Assembly (NCBI GenBank): GCA_028287725.1
Contig: JAQBPC010000159.1
Location: 1 to 5,357 of the forward strand
Length of the DNA: 5,357 bases
Source of the DNA: Chloroflexota bacterium
Lineage (GTDB): Bacteria > Chloroflexota > UBA5177 > JANWHV01
Direction: 5' to 3'
Shown: in pieces, positions 5,178 through 5,357 of the stretch
Position numbering within the stretch: position 1 is the stretch's first letter
How the letters are laid out: each line of letters opens with the position of its first letter
Notes under the pieces: generated by a model
Databases searched by the model: none
Told to the model about the DNA's origin: nothing
The model's input: the letters and a program-made list of their open reading frames with translations, nothing else
Made by a program: the position numbers and the translations under genes

Positions 5178-5357
5178 ATGCGAGCGGCGCAGCTCCAGGG
5201 TATCGGTCAGTTGGCCGTTCGGGATCTACCAGACCCGATCGCGCGGCCTGGCCACGTGGTCCTTCGGGTCGCCGCTTGCGGCATCTGTGGTACCGATCGC
5301 CATATCTTCCATGGCGACTATCCGTCTGCCCTGCCGGTTGTGCTCGGCCATGAGTTC
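5178..5357 (+). CDS. Zinc-dependent medium-chain alcohol dehydrogenase (3' partial)
   Basis: Only the first 60 codons are present; the frame is open to the window end. The start ATG 5178 follows GGGAG (5164-5168) at nine bases. The protein begins in the usual way for the family (a short beta strand, then LPDPIARPGHVVLRV) and shows the catalytic-zinc signature ACGICGTDRHIFHGD, with C37 as zinc ligand and T39-D40 following it. It then shows PVVLGHEF, with H58 and E59 as the next conserved pair. Members oxidise alcohols, polyols or aldonates with NAD(P). The GroES-like N-terminal domain cannot distinguish sorbitol, threonine, L-galactonate or other dehydrogenases. Placement after a UxaA-type dehydratase makes a sugar-acid or polyol substrate reasonable (inference). 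The structural-zinc cysteines and the Rossmann domain lie beyond the window. Confidence 0.9.
   Translation, partial: MRAAQLQGIGQLAVRDLPDPIARPGHVVLRVAACGICGTDRHIFHGDYPSALPVVLGHEF

Overview
The window reads as an ordinary bacterial chromosome segment with every gene on the + strand and moderately high GC (roughly 55-60% by eye, not counted). Codon use looks uniform, and there is no sign of insertion sequences, phage, CRISPR or RNA genes. Several traits are compatible with Chloroflexota (Thermomicrobia-like) or an actinobacterium-like lineage: a B12-dependent mutase tail, a PolX of the PHP type, frequent GTG starts, a probable leaderless promoter and a UxaA-type dehydratase beside a zinc alcohol dehydrogenase. 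This placement is inference and is not firm.

Layout. Positions 1-158 hold the C-terminal end of a cobalamin-binding, methylmalonyl-CoA-mutase-type protein. After 94 bp, a strong AGGAGG site starts polX (253-1971), an intact family X DNA polymerase with a complete PHP nuclease domain. A 207-bp gap follows; it holds a possible extended -10 promoter and two dyads in a putative leader. Next is an unrecognised 135-residue membrane-anchored basic protein (2179-2586), whose middle is a degenerate nine-residue tandem repeat. A GNAT acetyltransferase (2658-3287) follows, and its GTG start lies at the predicted +1 of a TATAAT promoter. Then comes a full-length two-domain altronate/galactarate dehydratase-family enzyme (3405-4994). 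After it lie a 12-bp palindrome, a perfect 42-bp palindrome that should act as a terminator, and a 15-bp operator-like dyad. The window ends in the first 60 codons of a zinc-dependent medium-chain alcohol dehydrogenase (5178 onward).

How the genes relate. The left half (mutase tail, PolX, repeat protein, GNAT) looks like separate, functionally unrelated housekeeping or accessory genes with their own start signals. The right end looks like the beginning of a sugar-acid catabolism locus: a hexonate dehydratase followed by a polyol/aldonate-type dehydrogenase, each preceded by an operator-like dyad. The strong terminator between them suggests separate transcription units.

No clearly new multi-gene system is visible. 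The least explained items are the nonapeptide-repeat membrane protein, the leaderless arrangement at 2658 and the group of dyads around the sugar-acid genes.
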